In this document: in pieces, positions 11,063 to 21,960 of the stretch | Position numbering within the stretch: position 1 is the first letter of the stretch | Layout: each line of letters starts with the position of its first letter | Source: Panopea generosa | Taxonomy: Eukaryota > Mollusca > Bivalvia > Adapedonta > Hiatellidae | Direction of reading: 5' to 3' | Length of the DNA stretch: 64,000 nucleotides | Assembly (NCBI GenBank): GCA_029582155.1 | Contig: CM055907.1 | Coordinates: 11,073,874 to 11,137,873 of the forward strand | Made by a program: the position numbers and the translations under genes | The notes under the pieces: model-generated | The model's database searches: none | What the model was told of the DNA's origin: nothing | The model's input: only the letters and a program-made list of their open reading frames with translations

Positions 11063-12025
11063 GCTCTCCCGGTTCATGTTGGCGCAGGAAGCAGACTCGA
11101 ACCCAACACCAGTGCCACGCCAACTTTGGGATATCTTCACAATAGATACAAGCAACTGGTTCATGCAGGGATAGCCAGAAATACGGCATTCACTTACAAC
11201 ACGGCGTTAAACGCTTTTCAATCATTCCGTACACTTTATAATTTGCCAGATGCGTGACCGGCGCCTATGAAAGATATCACCCTTTTCGTCGTTTTCCTTT
11301 TCGAAAAAGCTAAATCGCCAAAAACTATTTCAACATATATATCAGGACTGTCATTTTCTCATAAAATTAATAGTTGGCATGATATCTCAGAATCATTTAT
11401 CATCAAAAAACTACTGGAAGGTTGTCATAAATCTCGCCCTTCATTCGATAGCAGGGCACCCATCACCCTGAATATGTTAGAAGAAATTTGCAGGGTACTA
11501 CCACAGGTTTGTTTCGATGCATACGAATCAAACTTATTTAAGGCTATGTTTTGTCTCGCGTTCGTTGGCTTATTTCGAGTAGGTGAATTAACAGTCACCA
11601 GGTCATGCGATAACATTCTGCGTTCCAGTGATATTGTTTTTGATACTTCTGGCACTGCAGTTCAGGTTACAATGCATAAATTTAAAACCAATCAGCGAGG
11701 TCAACCCGTAATTCTTAAAATACCATGCGACGAAAATCAGCTTATATGCCCCGTCTGTACGTTAAAAATATACTATGATACTAAATTGAACCATACAGGT
11801 CCCTTGTTCATTCATGCAAACAGTTCTCCAGTTACAAGATACCAATTTTCGGCAGTTTTGAAGAAATGTGTCTGCCGTTTAAAACTTGGCTCGAACAATT
11901 TCCAAACTCATAGCTTTCGTATAGGTAGGGCTACGCATCTGGCTAGCATGGGGATACCTGGATCCGCCATAATGAAGATGGGTAGATGGCGCTCTTCTGC
12001 CCATAGGTCTTACATTAGAGTTTAA
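11063..12025 (+). pseudogene. retroelement tyrosine recombinase
   Basis: An open frame of 252 codons from ATG 11267 covers most of the domain: KTISTYISGLSF (N-terminal core-binding part), FRVGELT with the first catalytic arginine, HSFRIGRATHLASMG with H-x-x-R, and GRWRSSAHRSYIR with the tyrosine nucleophile. All the expected catalytic residues are visible. Sequence upstream of 11267 (TAFTYNTALNAFQ at about 11185-11222) belongs to the same domain but is separated by a TGA at 11255-11257. DIRS elements use this enzyme for integration instead of a DDE integrase. Confidence 0.87.
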
Positions 12026-12047
12026 TTAAAATTATTAAATATTTACA

Positions 12048-12451
12048 GATATATGGGTCATTGGGGACTCTATCCCATACTGGGCTGGCACTTGGACTGT
12101 GGCTAGGGGTGCGGCGGATCTAAACATGCCAAACGGTAACACGATTGCTTGGTGGTGCAAAAGAGAAATGAGCCTTGACGATTGCGTTCATAGTCTGCAG
12201 CTACCGGCACTCTTTAGACAGCCGCCAAAGGTTATCTTAATTCATTTAGGGGGAAACGACATAGGGTATCGAAAAGAAAAGAAAACGTATCAATCAATTC
12301 GGCAGACAACGAGCGGGAAAAACATTAACCGTGGATATTGACTCTAAAACTCCTGGTTTCTATCGGAACGACGGCGTACACTTATCAGACGTTGGCATTG
12401 ACTATTATTTAGACGCAGTTAGGGAGTATCTGTTGAAGGTTTTAGAATAAG
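12048..12451 (+). pseudogene. retroelement SGNH/GDSL-type hydrolase module, deleted
   Basis: Just after the recombinase stop the sequence reads IWVIGDSIPYWAG (GDS block with the nucleophile serine), then ARGAADLNMPNG, then VILIHLGGNDIG (block with G and N). A different frame at about 12333-12451 supplies RNDGVHLSDVGI, the D-x-x-H block, and ends at TAA. About 130 codons are present rather than the roughly 180-200 of an SGNH domain, and the two parts are out of frame, so the middle is deleted. Similar modules are known in Ngaro-like elements; their role in transposition is unsettled. Confidence 0.78.
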
Positions 12452-12781
12452 AATTTTGGGGAAATAAAATAATATTTTATTTTGTGGCGGAAAATTCTTA
12501 CGTTTGGATGCGATCAGGGGCATTACGAAATATTACTTATGTATTGGCATATTTCAAATTCATTCTTTTGCATGCCTATGGGTCTTTCAACATACCATAG
12601 CAGTCATCTGTGATATGGAGGAGACTCATGCGGCTAAAAATTAGTTTTCTGGGAGTGGTTTTTGGAGCATGTAAGAACTGGCCAGAGAGCGATAAGGGCT
12701 AGGCGTTCTTACATTGTCTCACCCGTTTATGTAAGACTACTTTATATTGAAACAGGAAGTAGGCGAAGTTGCGCTGTTACC

Positions 12782-12957
12782 TGGTTGTATAATGGTGTCA
12801 AAGGGGCACCTGGTTGTATTATGGTGTCAAAGGGGCACCTGCTTTTATTTGGTACTAAGGGGGTACCAGATATTATTATGGTACCAATGGGGTACCTGTT
12901 GTTATAATGGTACCAATGGGGTACCTGGTTTGGTTTTTAGTACACCAAAGGGGTGTG
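12782..12957 (+). repeat. 29-bp tandem repeat near the retroelement 3' end
   Basis: Five to six units of TGGTTGTATAATGGTGTCAA + AGGGGCACC. Later units change GGTGTC/GGCACC to GGTACC/GGTACC in pairs, so each unit keeps a dyad (GGTACC ... GGTACC). The paired changes suggest that the ability to form a hairpin is maintained, or simply that units were copied after the change. Confidence 0.75.
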
Positions 12958-13194
12958 TGGCTATCATACTTAAGAGCAACAAAGTTTTGGTTATATATGC
13001 CCTCGGTTGCTTCCTTGCGTGAGAATCTTTAGCTTCAATAACAGTTATCTGTTGAAGTCACAACGGACATGACCATGCGCTCCACTTATACTGAAACAAA
13101 CTAAGTGATTTGATTTAATTTGGGAATACTTGATTATGTAATATTGTGAAAATAAAATATGGTAACACTTTTCGACTTTATATCAATTGAATCT

Positions 13195-13610
13195 TAGAGA
13201 AATCCTAAGTCCCCCATTTGGTTGTTTGGTCCGAGATTGAATCCTAGAATAAACAGCATTTAAATATTACCAGACAACCTTCAAATCGTCATTCGGACTC
13301 TGTAAGATGAAACTAATTTTTACTACGTGTTAATCCGTGAAACGGCTCATATTGAAATCAAAATGAAATCATGCGACTCATTAAATACGTTACAAAATAT
13401 GTTGCAATTTAAAGCGGGAAATCTACTTTAGTCTAACCTAGTATAAGTGAGGAAATACCTTTTCAGTATATTATTTTGGCATGTTTAAAATATATATCCA
13501 TCTTGCAATATGAGGCCAGAAAGCATATATGTGCATGATATATTGAAAAAAAATGTTTACAGCCAATTTAAAAATTTGGAAATAAATCCTGATAAATTCC
13601 CTTTAAAAGG
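13195..13610. mobile_element. right part of the split TTAAAGGG-ended element
   Basis: It matches the second half of 28733-29263: ACGTTACAAAATATGTTGCA, GGAAATACCTTTTCAGTATA, TTTGGCATGTTTAAA, and the end GATAAATTCCCTTTAAAAGG, which is the inverted counterpart of the left end at 8158. Together with 8158-8390 it forms one older element interrupted by the retroelement. Confidence 0.72.
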
Positions 13611-13737
13611 GAGACCACTCAAGTTATAGTGATAAACTGTGGAATTTTTGTTTTAAAATTTGTACTAAACACTCTTTATGACATACATCAAACATGTGTA
13701 TGTCCTAATTTGATTCATTTTTTTTTATCAAGGTGTA

Positions 13738-14415
13738 TTTTCCAGGGATATATTTCCCAATTTGGTTAAAACATTAACACTAGAACATATTTCCAAATTT
13801 GGTTAAAATATTATCACTAGGACATATTTCCCAATTTGGTTATAACATTATCACTAGGATATATTTCCCAATTTGGTTTAAACATTTATAATCACAACAA
13901 TATATTTCCCAATTAAGTTATAACTCTATTACTAGGATATATTTCCCAATTTGGTTAAAACATTATCACTACAATATATTTCCCAATTTGGTTAAAACAT
14001 TATCACTGCAATATATTTCCCAATTCGGTTAAAACATTATCACTACAATATATTTCCCAAATTGGTTAAAGCAATAATACTAGCATATATTTCCCAAATT
14101 GGTTAAGCATTATCACTAGGATATTTTTCCCAAATCAGTTAAAACATTATCATTAGGAAATATTTCCCAATTTGGTTAAAGCATTAATACTAGCATATAT
14201 TTCCCAAATTGGTTAAAACATTATCACTAGCATATATTTCCCAAATTGGTTAAAACATTATCACTAGCATATATTTCCCAAATCGGTTAAAACATCACTA
14301 GGAAATATTTCCCAATTTGGTTAAAACATTATCACTAGCATATATTTCCCAAATTGGTTAAAACATTATCACTAGCATATATTTCCCAAATCAGTTAAAA
14401 CAATATCACTAGGAT
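13738..14415. repeat. 37-bp minisatellite, about 18 copies, CHEK1 intron 1
   Basis: The unit is GGATATATTTCCCAATTTGG followed by TTAAAACATTATCACTA. Eighteen copies can be counted by the landmark ATTTCCCAA, with variation of AATTTGG/AAATTGG/AAATCGG and two shortened units. There are no unique spacers. The array lies about 165 bp downstream of the CHEK1 exon 1 donor. Confidence 0.93.
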
Positions 14416-14582
14416 ATATTCCTGAATTTATTTATCACTGCAACAGTGACACAGAGCAACATTAATTTACAAGCAGCATTTCAGAGCTCAAAATGTGGAG
14501 AATGAAAGACAAATGAGGTGGAGAAATGTACAGCTATGGGTTTGTATCACTGATTGATGTAACATATGACTTTAATACTTAC

Positions 14583-14653
14583 TCTCCATATGCACCTTCA
14601 CCTAGAGTTTGTACAAAGTCCCAGCCTTTCACAAAGGCAGTGACCCCAGTCAT
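14583..14653 (-). CDS. CHEK1: CHEK1 exon 1 (checkpoint kinase 1, start of gene)
   Basis: Minus-strand exon from ATG 14653-14651 to donor GTAAGT. It encodes MTGVTAFVKGWDFVQTLGEG then AYGE: the GWDFVQTLGEGAYGE block is the glycine-rich ATP loop (G-E-G-A-Y-G) of checkpoint kinase 1, placed at the same distance from the N-terminus as in known CHK1 (W-D-L-V-Q-T-L-G-E-G). CHK1 is the serine/threonine kinase that ATR activates after replication stress; it restrains CDC25 and CDK activity in the nucleus. Three exons (71 + 100 + 124 bases) give 98 codons of the N-lobe; the remainder, including the catalytic loop and the C-terminal regulatory domain, is outside the window. The gene is divergent from SPCS2, with 5.6 kb between start codons. 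Confidence 0.95.
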
Positions 14654-17237
14654 TTGTGTGTTCTCTGTGGTGTAGTTTTGTCAATGTATTCCTGGCATCA
14701 CACATCCCAACTAGCCGCGGACATATACTGGCTGTGTGTTCTTCTGTAGGGCATCTTGATGTCTGTTTATAAGAACCATGTAATAATAGTTTATACATTG
14801 TTGAAAATTGCCATTGAAATTTTGATGGTATACTAACATATTCATATTGTTAGTAGACCACAATATGCACATAAACCAATGGTTTCTATGGTCCTTTTTT
14901 TCACTGATTTATATATATTGTTCATGATATTAATTTATTGTTTTACACATTAACACTTTTCATATGATATTAATATTAACACTTTTCACATGATATTAAT
15001 ATTATCACTTTTTTCTCTTCTTCGTTATTTCCATAGTTTTTCATCACATTTCACACTCTCATTTTAGATAAAAACTGGTTAAAACTAAATATTGTCCATT
15101 AGTAGTGCTCAGCTAGTCAGAAATTTGTTTGGGATCACACAGTTTTTGTTAATTTTTGCCGTAAACGTATTTAGGGTGTGTGCTGTGACTATATGGTCAG
15201 GGAGTTTATTCCAAGTATCCACCACACTGTGACTAAACATCATTTAGTTTATTTTATCTTGATTGGGAAAAAAGCTCAAAGTTTTTATGAACAGCTATCA
15301 ATTTTCCTTCCTTGGTACAGCCAGTGCTGAGTGTTTTTTTAAAGGCCAACCTGGGGATCTAACGCATAACCTCAGGCACGAGTCGCCAACACTACAATTG
15401 ACGCCCCTAAATCATTTGATCAAGGACTTATATAGAAGGATAGGAAACTTGCATCTCTTTACTTAATGTTAATAAACTAGCATGCAAAGAATTAACAATT
15501 TGTCAAATTAATCATTTAAATTTCATAGGTAAGGTTAGATGTTTTATAATGTTTTAAACATGCAAAAGGATCTTGAATTTAAGAAATGGCAGTTTGAAGT
15601 AGAATTTCAAGTACTTTCCTTGATTTTTCAGTTGTAGTATACAAATTTTGTAATCAAAAGAACTTTTTAAACACCATTTGCTGAGAATGGTCTCGTTTTG
15701 TAGAGAATTTCATTGTGCAAAAAAGATGAATGGTCCATTAGAAGTTAGGATGTTTGAAAACAAGATTTTACATGATTTTGATTGAATACACAAGTGTTCA
15801 CAGCATCTCAATCAGATGCTTTTCCTTCTCTATATACATCCTTAATTTGATACGTATGATCAGAAGTCAATGCTTTTATTTCTAACAAAAACTTTTTTTA
15901 ACTGATATTTTTTATTTTGAATTCTGTAATTTAATATCCTCATTCAGGCCAACATTAAAATAATGTGTGTTTACTTTCTCCTGTCAAATCCTTGTTTTTT
16001 TACATTTGGGGTAGGGGATAAATATCAATATCTAAAAGTAACCATATTTCAGTCTATTACACTTAAAACTAGCCTGATTAATAAGGCGTGAATGGACAGC
16101 TTTTTTATTATTTTGATATCTGATCCGCTGTCCATAACGCCTCATTGCGCTAGACCAATTTATGTACTGGAAAAAAATCCACTGACACGGCTACGCTGTG
16201 TATGTCATTTAACACTGTTATACGGCTTGACAACATAAACAAACTGTTGAAATAAATCAGTGAAACATTAATTTATCAAACGGTGTTAATAAAATACACC
16301 ATTTTGTTGAGTTAACAATGAAATTATTAACAATTTACTGGGTGAACCATCAAAATCATAATCACAAAAGAAATTTTGAGGTCACGCACACCTATTACTG
16401 AAATGAATATTTGTCCACAGTAAACAACATATAACGGAGAAGATTTCATGTACACACAGTTGAAGCAAAATACACACAGAAGTTTATATTTTCTTGAAAA
16501 TTGCTGCAGAGTTATCATTCTTTGTTGTTACGATTTAAATATTATGAAATGGTTATGAATAAAGAAAATAAAATAAGTTACCATGTATTTTTATAAGGAA
16601 TTTGCAATCTATATAGCCTATGCAATGATTTAATAATTCTTAATGGATAGGTCACTGATATAAGTCCTTGGGAATTTGGTATTTGACATACATGATAATG
16701 AGTTAAGGTTAAGGGGATCAGTGTTCAAGACATTATAGGCATGAAATATAGCTGAAATACGAATAAACGCGTGCTGAGAATGTATTACATCTTTTAAAAT
16801 AATGATTTGAGGAGTGGGTGATTTTACACTATTAATATTATTTGATAGTTATAATTTCTATATGAAACATAATTTTAATTGCCCAAGAAAACTTATGTCT
16901 AGTTTTATTGACTGTAAATTTAGAAAAGGGTTACTGCTTAAATACTGATACAGGCAATGACCCGTCTATGATACATGTATTAATCTTTTTGTGTTGGGTA
17001 ATGTTTTTACATTTTGATATTATTTCTACAAAAACAATATTAAATAAGTACCTCAAAAACTATTCAAATAGTAGCAGTTAGAGTATCTTGGGTGCGATAT
17101 CAAACAATTACTACATAAGATTGTACATATAAATACCAATGTGCCGCAGAGACGTACGTACGTGTGTAAAACCAACTCACTGTCTGCTGTGCTCCTATCT
17201 ACTCACTCAGATATAAGCTATCTAAACTTGAAAGAAT

Positions 17238-17285
17238 TGGGGGGGGGGGGGGGGGGGGTGGTTGGGGTTTTGGGGGGGGGGGAGG
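17238..17285 (+). other. long guanine run with quadruplex potential
   Basis: About 19 G, then GGTTGGGGTTTT, then 10 G, A and GGG on the plus strand. Multiple G tracts of at least four separated by 1-4 bases meet the usual G-quadruplex pattern. It lies in the intergenic region between CHEK1 and SPCS2. Run length in such tracts is prone to assembly error. Confidence 0.7.
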
Positions 17286-17789
17286 GTTCAAGAATTATGG
17301 CCATTTACAACAAAAACAACTTACAAAAAGCTACCTACATACATAATGCAAAAATACTAGGTCTGAAAAAAGCGAACAAATAATTTCTAATAGCAAAAAA
17401 TCGGTACGGAAGTCAAGAGCCTTTTTGTTTACTATGTTTCCCGGTACCGTAAAGGTCAATTAATATGAGCCAGTAAATAGGTCGACAAGATCACACACTG
17501 TGTGTACAGTTGAAATCGCTTGTACCCTAACTGAATTCCACTTGTCATGAAGGTGTTAAACAGGCATTTAACATAAGCTTCTTTAAAACAAAAGCGAATG
17601 GTCGAGCACCAAGACTTCACACAAACTTGCAACCTAGTTGTAAGCTTATTGAAAACACAATTTTAATGATGGATCGAAACCAGTTGCAGTAGAATGATGG
17701 ATCGAAATTGTCTTTGAAACATATTGTTTATTCTTGTACTGTTGCGTTTGTTGTTATGTGAGTTATCAATCTGACCGTTATAAGGAAAA

Positions 17790-17905
17790 TACAATACATA
17801 GTTGGGTCTGTTGTGTCCTTAAGCAAGACACTTTGGTTGTATAAGCTTTGTACTGGATCTACGCAAGAATTTTTCGAGCATGATCTGTTGTAAGCAATTG
17901 TTTCT
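17790..17905 (+). repeat. SINE family D fragment
   Basis: It contains GTGTCCTTAAGCAAGACACTTT and a following body similar to the family D copies at 20527-20690 and 26770-26985; the tRNA-like head is missing. Confidence 0.55.
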
Positions 17906-18151
17906 CAATCAAGGTAAAATAAATAAGTCTATATTTGCCATTTTAAGTCGACTTCTGTCAGTAAAAAGACTTAAATATTGTCTATTTACATGAACATGTA
18001 TTCATTTTTCATAAAAGAAAACAATATAAAGAGAAAGAGAAGATCTAAAATCCTGTAAACAACTATCTTTTGGAACTTATGGTAGGTTATATATGGTTTT
18101 AATGTAAAATATACATTTTATAGTGACCCATACGTTTTACCGAAGAGGGTT

Positions 18152-18517
18152 GTGAAGTCTGAATTCATCCCAAAGTTTACAACGAACTCGTCGATATTAT
18201 ATACCAGTTTTAAACCCTTTTTTTCTCAAAAAGTCACCCTTGCTATTACAAATAACTTGTTCAATCAGAGAATAATTCAATATTCTGCCGAAAAAGTGAC
18301 TACGGTATCAAACTTGATTACTTTACAACACGACTCGACCAGAATAATAAATCTCGGCATCAGATACCCAATTTTAAGCAGCACTTCAATGCACCAGAAC
18401 TATATTATGACAGCACTTAAAAATATGTTATGTCTTTTCTCCCTTTTTTCTCACCTAATTCATATATTTTTACTTTATCTATCTTTTTATTTTTATTGTT
18501 TGTTTACATCTTATTAA
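18152..18517 (+). other. unrecognised 121-codon open frame
   Basis: The frame begins at an ATG-like alternative position and ends in a strongly hydrophobic stretch (FSLFSHLIHIFLLYLSFYFY). No domain is recognised. It is followed by GGGGAGGGCCGTAACTAA and an AATAAAATATGC stretch, which is the kind of 3' tail seen after some LINE reading frames, so it may be a retroelement remnant. Chance openness in AT-rich DNA is equally possible. Confidence 0.2.
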
Positions 18518-20084
18518 TTGTTAAAATTGCCATCTTGATTATTGATTGTTAAAATTGCCATCTTGATTCTAATGTTATTTGTATATTGAAAGGGGAGGGC
18601 CGTAACTAATGTTGCTAGAACTTTTGGCCCAACCCATTTGCTATGTAAATTATGTAATAAAATATGCTTAAACCAATAATAAATAATAACACATTGTTTA
18701 ACAAAACCTGACACTCTTTAAAAAAGCGATTCGGTAGGTAAGCATTTTTTTTATAATCCCAACAACGCCTAATCGACTTGCCCAACATAGAGCAACTGTT
18801 GGCTAAAATGTATATCATCAGCATGGTTTGGGCAGTAGTGCAATCCAGTGTAATATATCACTTATTAAATTCTTCGAAAAATAATATATATCCTATATCA
18901 GAGACCCATATACAGAGATAAGTGATTGCATTTGCTTGTCTAAATTTCTGATGGCACATTTGGCGCTCGACTTCCCACTGACCCTAACAAAATATGCTTG
19001 TCCTTTTGGTATCGAAAGGAAGGACTTTGGGTGACAAACTTTTCTTTCTTTAAATGAAAAAAAAAGCAAAAGTATTACAAGTTATGCTTACATTTATTTT
19101 GTGTGACCATTTTCTCATTTTTAAAGTATGTATATAATTTTTTTGCCATCCATCGAAAACATACTTCTTCATATTTCTGCAAAAAAAATCTCTAATGTGT
19201 TGTTGAAATGTTTTTGTTAATTAAAACAACTACACAATACTATTGTTAAAATAAATAAAAAATCATAAAAAGCCAATATCATTTTGTTTTCAACCTGTAA
19301 TACTTTAAAAACGGAAAAAAAAAAAATTGGATAAAGACAAAAACTTTATCATCTTTGGTACCAAAATGGTTAAATCCAGACAAAGGTTCAAAAGATTTTA
19401 AAGAAATACTAAAGGTGTCATCCAAAATTTCAACCATGTATGTTGCATTGATATTAGCCTACAGTGTCATGGTGAGGACTCATTTGGAACACTCTATGTC
19501 AGATGATAATGGAGGACAATACATATTCACCTGAAATGGGACCCCTATCATGTTTGAGATCAGTTTATCGGTACACTGAGCGTGCACTGCATATAATTTT
19601 ATCACAGATCGATGTATTTAATGTCAATCTTTTAATTCTCATTCATAATGTGTCAATTGTTTGGATTTTAAAGTCGTGAAACCTTCTCAACAGATTCTGT
19701 TGGGAACGCCCAGTTAGTAAAATCGGCTTCCGCGGTTGAACGTCGCGTGAGATGCAAAAAAAAACCTTTAAAAGGTTCCCTAGAGACATGCAATATGTTG
19801 CACAAACTTAATACTAGCTAGGTCATGATACATGTACTCAGTTTATATATAGTGCATGCACAACTGTTTTTCTTGATAATCAACTGGGTCTCTGGTTCGA
19901 ACTGTTGTGTGGCGAATACATAAGTACAACACGAAAAAGCGGTGTTTTGTGCGATGTTAATACAAAAAATTAAAGAATACGAGTGGAATATGTACAATAA
20001 ACTAAAATACCTGGATCAGTGTGTTATAAAAAATATAAAGATGCTTGAATTGCAAAACAACTCGGTTAACTGATTCGCACGTTT

Positions 20085-20224
20085 ACTTTTGTTTACTTTT
20101 TGGCGGCTCCCTCCAAAAATGAAGAAGGAGAATAAGGGAGAGCATTCTCTTGGCGGAGGGACTGAAAACCTTAGAATTACAACAAGCATTCAGCATACGT
20201 GTACTTCCTGTTTAGATTTTCAAC
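20085..20224 (+). promoter_or_regulatory. probable SPCS2 promoter and 5' UTR
   Basis: In the 140 bases before the SPCS2 ATG are two GGCGG motifs (TTTTTGGCGGC at 20096-20106, an E2F-like sequence; TTGGCGGAGGG at about 20150) and ACTTCCTG (20203-20210), an ETS-type site. There is no TATA box. The motifs fit a housekeeping promoter but are short and may be chance. Confidence 0.4.
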
Positions 20225-20233
20225 ATGTCGAAG
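20225..20233 (+). CDS. SPCS2: SPCS2 exon 1 (signal peptidase complex subunit 2)
   Basis: The exon codes only MSK before donor GTAAAG. The start is chosen because ATG is the first in good position, phase 0 joins exon 2, and the total protein (207 residues) is close to the family's usual 190-230. SPCS2 (25-kDa subunit; yeast Spc2) is a non-catalytic ER membrane protein with two transmembrane helices and both ends in the cytosol; it supports the signal peptidase complex and contacts the translocon. Six exons (9, 48, 87, 161, 135, 184 bases) join without a frame break. The exon is tiny, so its assignment is less certain than the rest. Confidence 0.75.
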
Positions 20234-20526
20234 GTAAAGTTTCCTCGTAAATATGTTTGCTCATAAATATTTTGAATTCATGATTATCACACGCATCAAT
20301 TTAATACGTTTTTAACCCCATTTCTGTTTCATGTCTTTAATCACTTTTAAAACTATACTCATACTCGAACATCTGTGAAGCCTTATTGCCGGTAGGTGGG
20401 TGGGGTACATTTTTAAGCATAAATCCTGTATTTTAATGTGTACATCATATTTCAGTTTTCTTATTTGTTAGCTTAACGACAAAATATCATTTTCTTTCCC
20501 ACATTTAAAATATAACTTATGTTGGT

Positions 20527-20690
20527 AGAGCGCATGGTACAGTGGTAGAGCACCGAAACCATGATTGGAAGGACGTAGGTTCGGTCCTCCGACACGGGCA
20601 TGTTTGGTGTCCTTAAGCAAGACACTTTTCCGCATATGCTTAGTACTGTGAATATGCGAAGTATAAAATATACCTTCATGTAGACTTAAA
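20527..20690 (+). mobile_element. tRNA-headed SINE, family D
   Basis: The head GCATGGTACAGTGGTAGAGC with GTAGGTTCGGTCCTCCGACA as B-box region is followed by a body with GGTGTCCTTAAGCAAGACAC and TTTTCCGCATATGCTTAGTA. Other copies are at 23425-23560 and 26770-26985. It lies in SPCS2 intron 1. Confidence 0.75.
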
Positions 20691-21714
20691 ATGAACTTTG
20701 GCTGACCCAGTTTTGAGATTTTATTGAGTGCTGCTAAATGTAAGGTATCTAAAACAAGAACAATAGATCATTATTCCATGATTGAATCTGAAATCGCAGA
20801 ATATGGAAATTTGTAGTTATTTTGATAAAAATCTGAATTTTGAAAAATATATATACTGGTCATACCTATTACCGCGAATCTAAAACTTTGTCAACCAAGT
20901 AAATAATGGCATCAATAATAAACAGTTATAAAGTTACTTAAGTTTGCGGAGTAATAAACAGTTGCCGTTACGAAATGTAAACAAATGCCGATGCTAACAG
21001 AAGTTGGTGGTTTACAGTATGACTATGAAATCATATATTATTCTGATGTTGGAGTCCAAGCAGTCCATTACATTAATTTTGTAATGTGTAATGTATTGTA
21101 TCACCAAGAAATGCTAGTAGTAAAACTGAGTTTCAATTTTAGATGGAAAACTCCAATGGAAAGGTCAGTTTTATATTTGCTTCAATGGTGAAAGTTATTT
21201 GCATTTTTCAATATATCAGTTATGATTATTTTTATTGTCAATTTGTCATGTAATAATTTATATAACTTTAACCTTTGTATAGTACCTCCTTTGATCTGAT
21301 ATTGTGCATTTTTAAAGTTTATTCAGGACTGTCCCTAAGGGCAGGGGATTTCACTCAGTAATTCTTGTTCTGAATTTTTGTTGAGGATAGGCTGTTAAAA
21401 ACATATTTTGTTTTAATAATGACGTTTAATTTGGCACAAACCACAATTTTTTACTTGTCAATATATTACATTGTTGGGTCTCGTAAACAAATATTGCTGT
21501 CTATTTTTCATTAAAAAACATAAAATTCATCACAGATCGTCTCAAGTTTACCACTTTAAATTCCTTTTACTTTGGGAATTTAACCGTCTACTCACAAAAT
21601 TAGGGACAGCCCTGTTATTGTTTATATTCTTCCGTCCCAGCAAGACTTAAATATAATATATGTGCTGTCTCATTTGTTCATACAAGCATGAAGGCTTTAA
21701 AAACGTGATGCTGC
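20691..21714 (+). other. SPCS2 intron 1, unique-looking part
   Basis: No exon or recognisable repeat boundary was found. Short open frames (for example 20985-21191) carry no known motif and no splice-phase support. Confidence 0.55.
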
Positions 21715-21960
21715 ATGGAGGTCCCTTTTGGTAGAGGTGCTATCTCAAGATCACTTACCTCTCACGGTTGAGGTTGAAGGTTCTAGTCTTTCTCTATCAA
21801 AAATTTAATATGAGAAAGTTTGCCAGTTACTTGTGGCAGGAAGGTTGTCAGATTCTTTCTGAAGTCTACCTCCGCAAATAAAAACTGGATCTATATCGGA
21901 TAATTCGGATAAATTGGATTAACCTGATCTGTGTTGAAAATGACGAAGAAAAGAAAAGAA
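21715..21960 (+). mobile_element. tRNA-headed SINE, family B
   Basis: Plus-strand copy: the degraded head (GAGGTCCCTTTTGGTAGAGG) is followed by GAGAAAGTTTGCCAGTTACT, then TCTACCTCCGCAAATAAAAAC and a 3' end with GTTGAAAATGACGAAG. It is more diverged than the copy at 5450-5681. Confidence 0.7.

Larger units (their letters stand above)
8390..13190 (+). mobile_element. decayed DIRS-order (Ngaro-like) retrotransposon
   Basis: In order it carries a gag-like region with a zinc finger, reverse transcriptase with YLDD, RNase H, a tyrosine recombinase with R...HxxR...Y, and an SGNH/GDSL hydrolase module. A tyrosine recombinase in place of a DDE integrase defines the DIRS order, and SGNH modules are known from Ngaro-like members. 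The borders are approximate: they are where the host TIR element is interrupted, and a short direct match (GGTAACAATTTCCG at 8392, GGTAACACTTTTCG near 13160) lies at the two ends. Frameshifts, a stop before the recombinase, and deletions in RT and SGNH make this copy non-functional. It is antisense to CHEK1. Confidence 0.85.
7920..14582 (-). other. CHEK1 intron 1
   Basis: Donor GTAAGT at 14582-14577 and acceptor TTTCAG at 7925-7920 on the minus strand. This 6.7-kb intron contains a decayed DIRS-order retroelement in the opposite orientation, an older TIR element split by it, and a 37-bp minisatellite, each listed separately. Confidence 0.85.
14654..20224. other. CHEK1-SPCS2 divergent intergenic region
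   Basis: This contains the 5' untranslated and promoter DNA of both genes, but neither transcription start is obvious. It holds AT-rich sequence, a guanine run (17238-17285), a SINE family D fragment (17790-17905), a 121-codon unrecognised frame (18152-18517) and a 26-bp direct repeat (TTGTTAAAATTGCCATCTTG at about 18518 and 18546). No conserved gene was found. Confidence 0.6.

Noticed and set aside
12000..12050. Tiny intron joining the tyrosine recombinase to the SGNH module (GTTTAATT to TTTACAG)
   Set aside because: The interval would be about 28 bases, too short for an animal intron. Separate frames or a small deletion explain it better.
13738..14415. CRISPR-like regular repeat
   Set aside because: The repeats are head to tail without unique spacers, units vary, and this is animal nuclear DNA. 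The same reasoning excludes 37880-38640 and 59663-61640.
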